Below are positions 6,515 to 6,868 of a stretch of DNA of 6,868 nucleotides, piece after piece. Positions within the stretch are counted from its first letter, which is position 1. Each line of letters opens with the position of its first letter. The notes below the pieces were generated by a model. The model searched no databases and was not told the origin of the DNA. It saw only the letters and a list, made by a program, of their open reading frames with translations. The translations under genes and the position numbers were made by a program. The stretch comes from an uncultured Prevotellaceae bacterium (GTDB lineage: Bacteria > Bacteroidota > Bacteroidia > Bacteroidales > Bacteroidaceae): the NCBI GenBank assembly GCA_900557555.1, contig USTH01000056.1, positions 1 through 6,868 on the forward strand, given 5' to 3'.

Positions 6515-6550
6515 AAGCCCTAATGACCGATTTGGGTTCAATGAGGGCTT
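6515..6550 (+). terminator. candidate weak hairpin terminator after the CHR genes
   Basis: AAGCCCT (6515-6521) pairs perfectly with AGGGCTT (6544-6550) across a 22-nt loop that can itself close a short ACC/GGT stem. It is the most GC-containing hairpin between the second CHR gene and the next promoter. The following bases are only moderately T-rich (TGTGT) and it sits 160 nt after the stop codon, so a termination role is uncertain. Confidence 0.25.
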
Positions 6551-6609
6551 TGTGTATGCCGTTTCATGCATGTGTAGACAAGAGTTGGAGATGAAAATGT
6601 TTTTTAACG

Positions 6610-6627
6610 AAAAAAGATTTCTTTTTT
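6610..6627. repeat. A-tract/T-tract inverted repeat upstream of the last promoter
   Basis: AAAAAAGA (6610-6617) and TCTTTTTT (6620-6627) form an 8-bp inverted repeat with a 2-bp centre, ending 12 bp before the -33 element of the next promoter. It may be an intrinsically curved upstream promoter element or a weak terminator-like tract. Low sequence complexity makes chance symmetry likely. Confidence 0.3.
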
Positions 6628-6639
6628 TAGAGAAAAATG

Positions 6640-6669
6640 TTGTGAGTTACAAAAAAAGTTTTAACTTTG
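6640..6669 (+). promoter_or_regulatory. Bacteroidetes-type promoter for the exported-protein gene
   Basis: TTG at 6640-6642 is separated by exactly 19 bp from TAACTTTG at 6662-6669, fitting the -33/-7 consensus of the phylum. Expected transcription starts a few bases downstream, giving an AT-rich leader of about 70 nt to ATG 6742 or about 45 nt to ATG 6718. Upstream A/T tracts may strengthen it. It marks the beginning of a new transcription unit. Confidence 0.65.
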
Positions 6670-6741
6670 TCCCCGAATACCGATTATAGTATTATAGAAA
6701 ACAGAAAAAGAGAATTAATGTATAACAAAAATTTATTTGGT

Positions 6742-6868
6742 ATGAAAAAAATCTTTACCCTTTGCTTTGTAGTAGCTTCCATGATGTTTGCTACTGCTTC
6801 TGCTGACACTGTTGTTGGTGCAAGCGAGATTATCCCGGCTGACCGGAACGACAAGGCTCTTCTTACAA
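6742..6868 (+). CDS. exported protein of unknown function, 5' end only (cut by window edge)
   Basis: Only the first 42 residues are present. They start with a classic Sec signal peptide: MKK basic end, a hydrophobic core (IFTLCFVVASMMFATA), and an Ala-Ser-Ala cleavage site before Asp at about residue 22. The mature part begins DTVVGASEIIPADRND, which I do not recognise. There is no Cys at the cleavage site, so it is a soluble periplasmic, surface or outer-membrane protein and not a lipoprotein. An in-frame ATG at 6718 would add eight residues (MYNKNLFG); 6742 is preferred because it gives a signal peptide of normal length. A consensus promoter lies upstream, and the gene appears independent of the CHR pair. 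The absence of the C-terminal region means a T9SS sorting domain cannot be assessed. Confidence 0.75.
   Translation, partial: MKKIFTLCFVVASMMFATASADTVVGASEIIPADRNDKALLT

Larger units (their letters stand above)
6355..6639. other. AT-rich intergenic region between the CHR pair and the exported-protein gene
   Basis: No supported gene is seen. A short plus-strand frame at 6394-6594 lacks an initiating ATG, a recognisable domain and an upstream ribosome site, so I treat it as spurious. The stretch contains a near-palindrome AATAGC-CC-GCTATT (6451-6464), a 7-bp hairpin (6515-6550), the palindrome CATGCATG (6565-6572) and an A-tract/T-tract inverted repeat (6610-6627). It probably holds the end of the CHR transcript and the upstream control region of the next gene. 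Confidence 0.5.

Noticed and set aside
6394..6594. 66-codon plus-strand frame in the intergenic region
   Set aside because: Non-ATG start, no Shine-Dalgarno, no recognisable domain, and it overlaps hairpins; composition looks like non-coding AT-rich DNA.

Overview
The window looks like a chromosomal stretch of a Bacteroidales bacterium, most likely Prevotellaceae-like. Two promoters match the Bacteroidetes pattern (TTG, 19 bp spacer, TAnnTTTG). One gene encodes a modular lipoprotein with the domain order of PorE from the type IX secretion system (T9SS), which is restricted to Bacteroidetes. Most starts lack a good Shine-Dalgarno sequence, as is common in the phylum. Every gene that can be called is on the plus strand. 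There are no tRNAs, rRNAs, insertion sequences, CRISPR arrays or phage genes.

Layout: bases 1-170 are non-coding and hold an imperfect inverted repeat. A consensus promoter (171-200) lies only about 10 bp before the start of an iron-siderophore/cobalamin-type ABC ATPase (210-1010). Its stop overlaps the start of a type IA topoisomerase, topB (1007-2854), by 4 nt. After 28 nt comes the PorE-like lipoprotein gene (2883-5150), with N-terminal lipobox, TPR region, PD40 propeller, regulatory-like beta domain, OmpA-type peptidoglycan-binding domain, and an unusually long hydrophilic C-terminal tail. A 78-nt gap bounded by a perfect 9-bp inverted repeat leads to two half-size chromate-transporter (CHR) proteins (5229-5774 and 5779-6354), which are probably the two subunits of one membrane transporter. 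A roughly 390-nt AT-rich intergenic region follows, with weak hairpins and a second consensus promoter (6640-6669). That promoter serves a new gene encoding a signal-peptide-bearing exported protein, cut off by the window edge.

The tight spacing suggests that the ABC ATPase, topB and porE are co-transcribed although their jobs (nutrient uptake, DNA topology, secretion) are unrelated. The CHR pair may be read through from porE or transcribed from a weak promoter directly ahead of it. I see no clear sign of a wholly new system. The more notable points are the near-leaderless promoter arrangement of the first gene, the inverted repeat enclosing the porE-chr gap, the chained stop/start junction between the two CHR genes with a perfect Shine-Dalgarno, opposite charge patterns in the two CHR halves, the missing Q-loop glutamine in the ATPase and the PorE tail.
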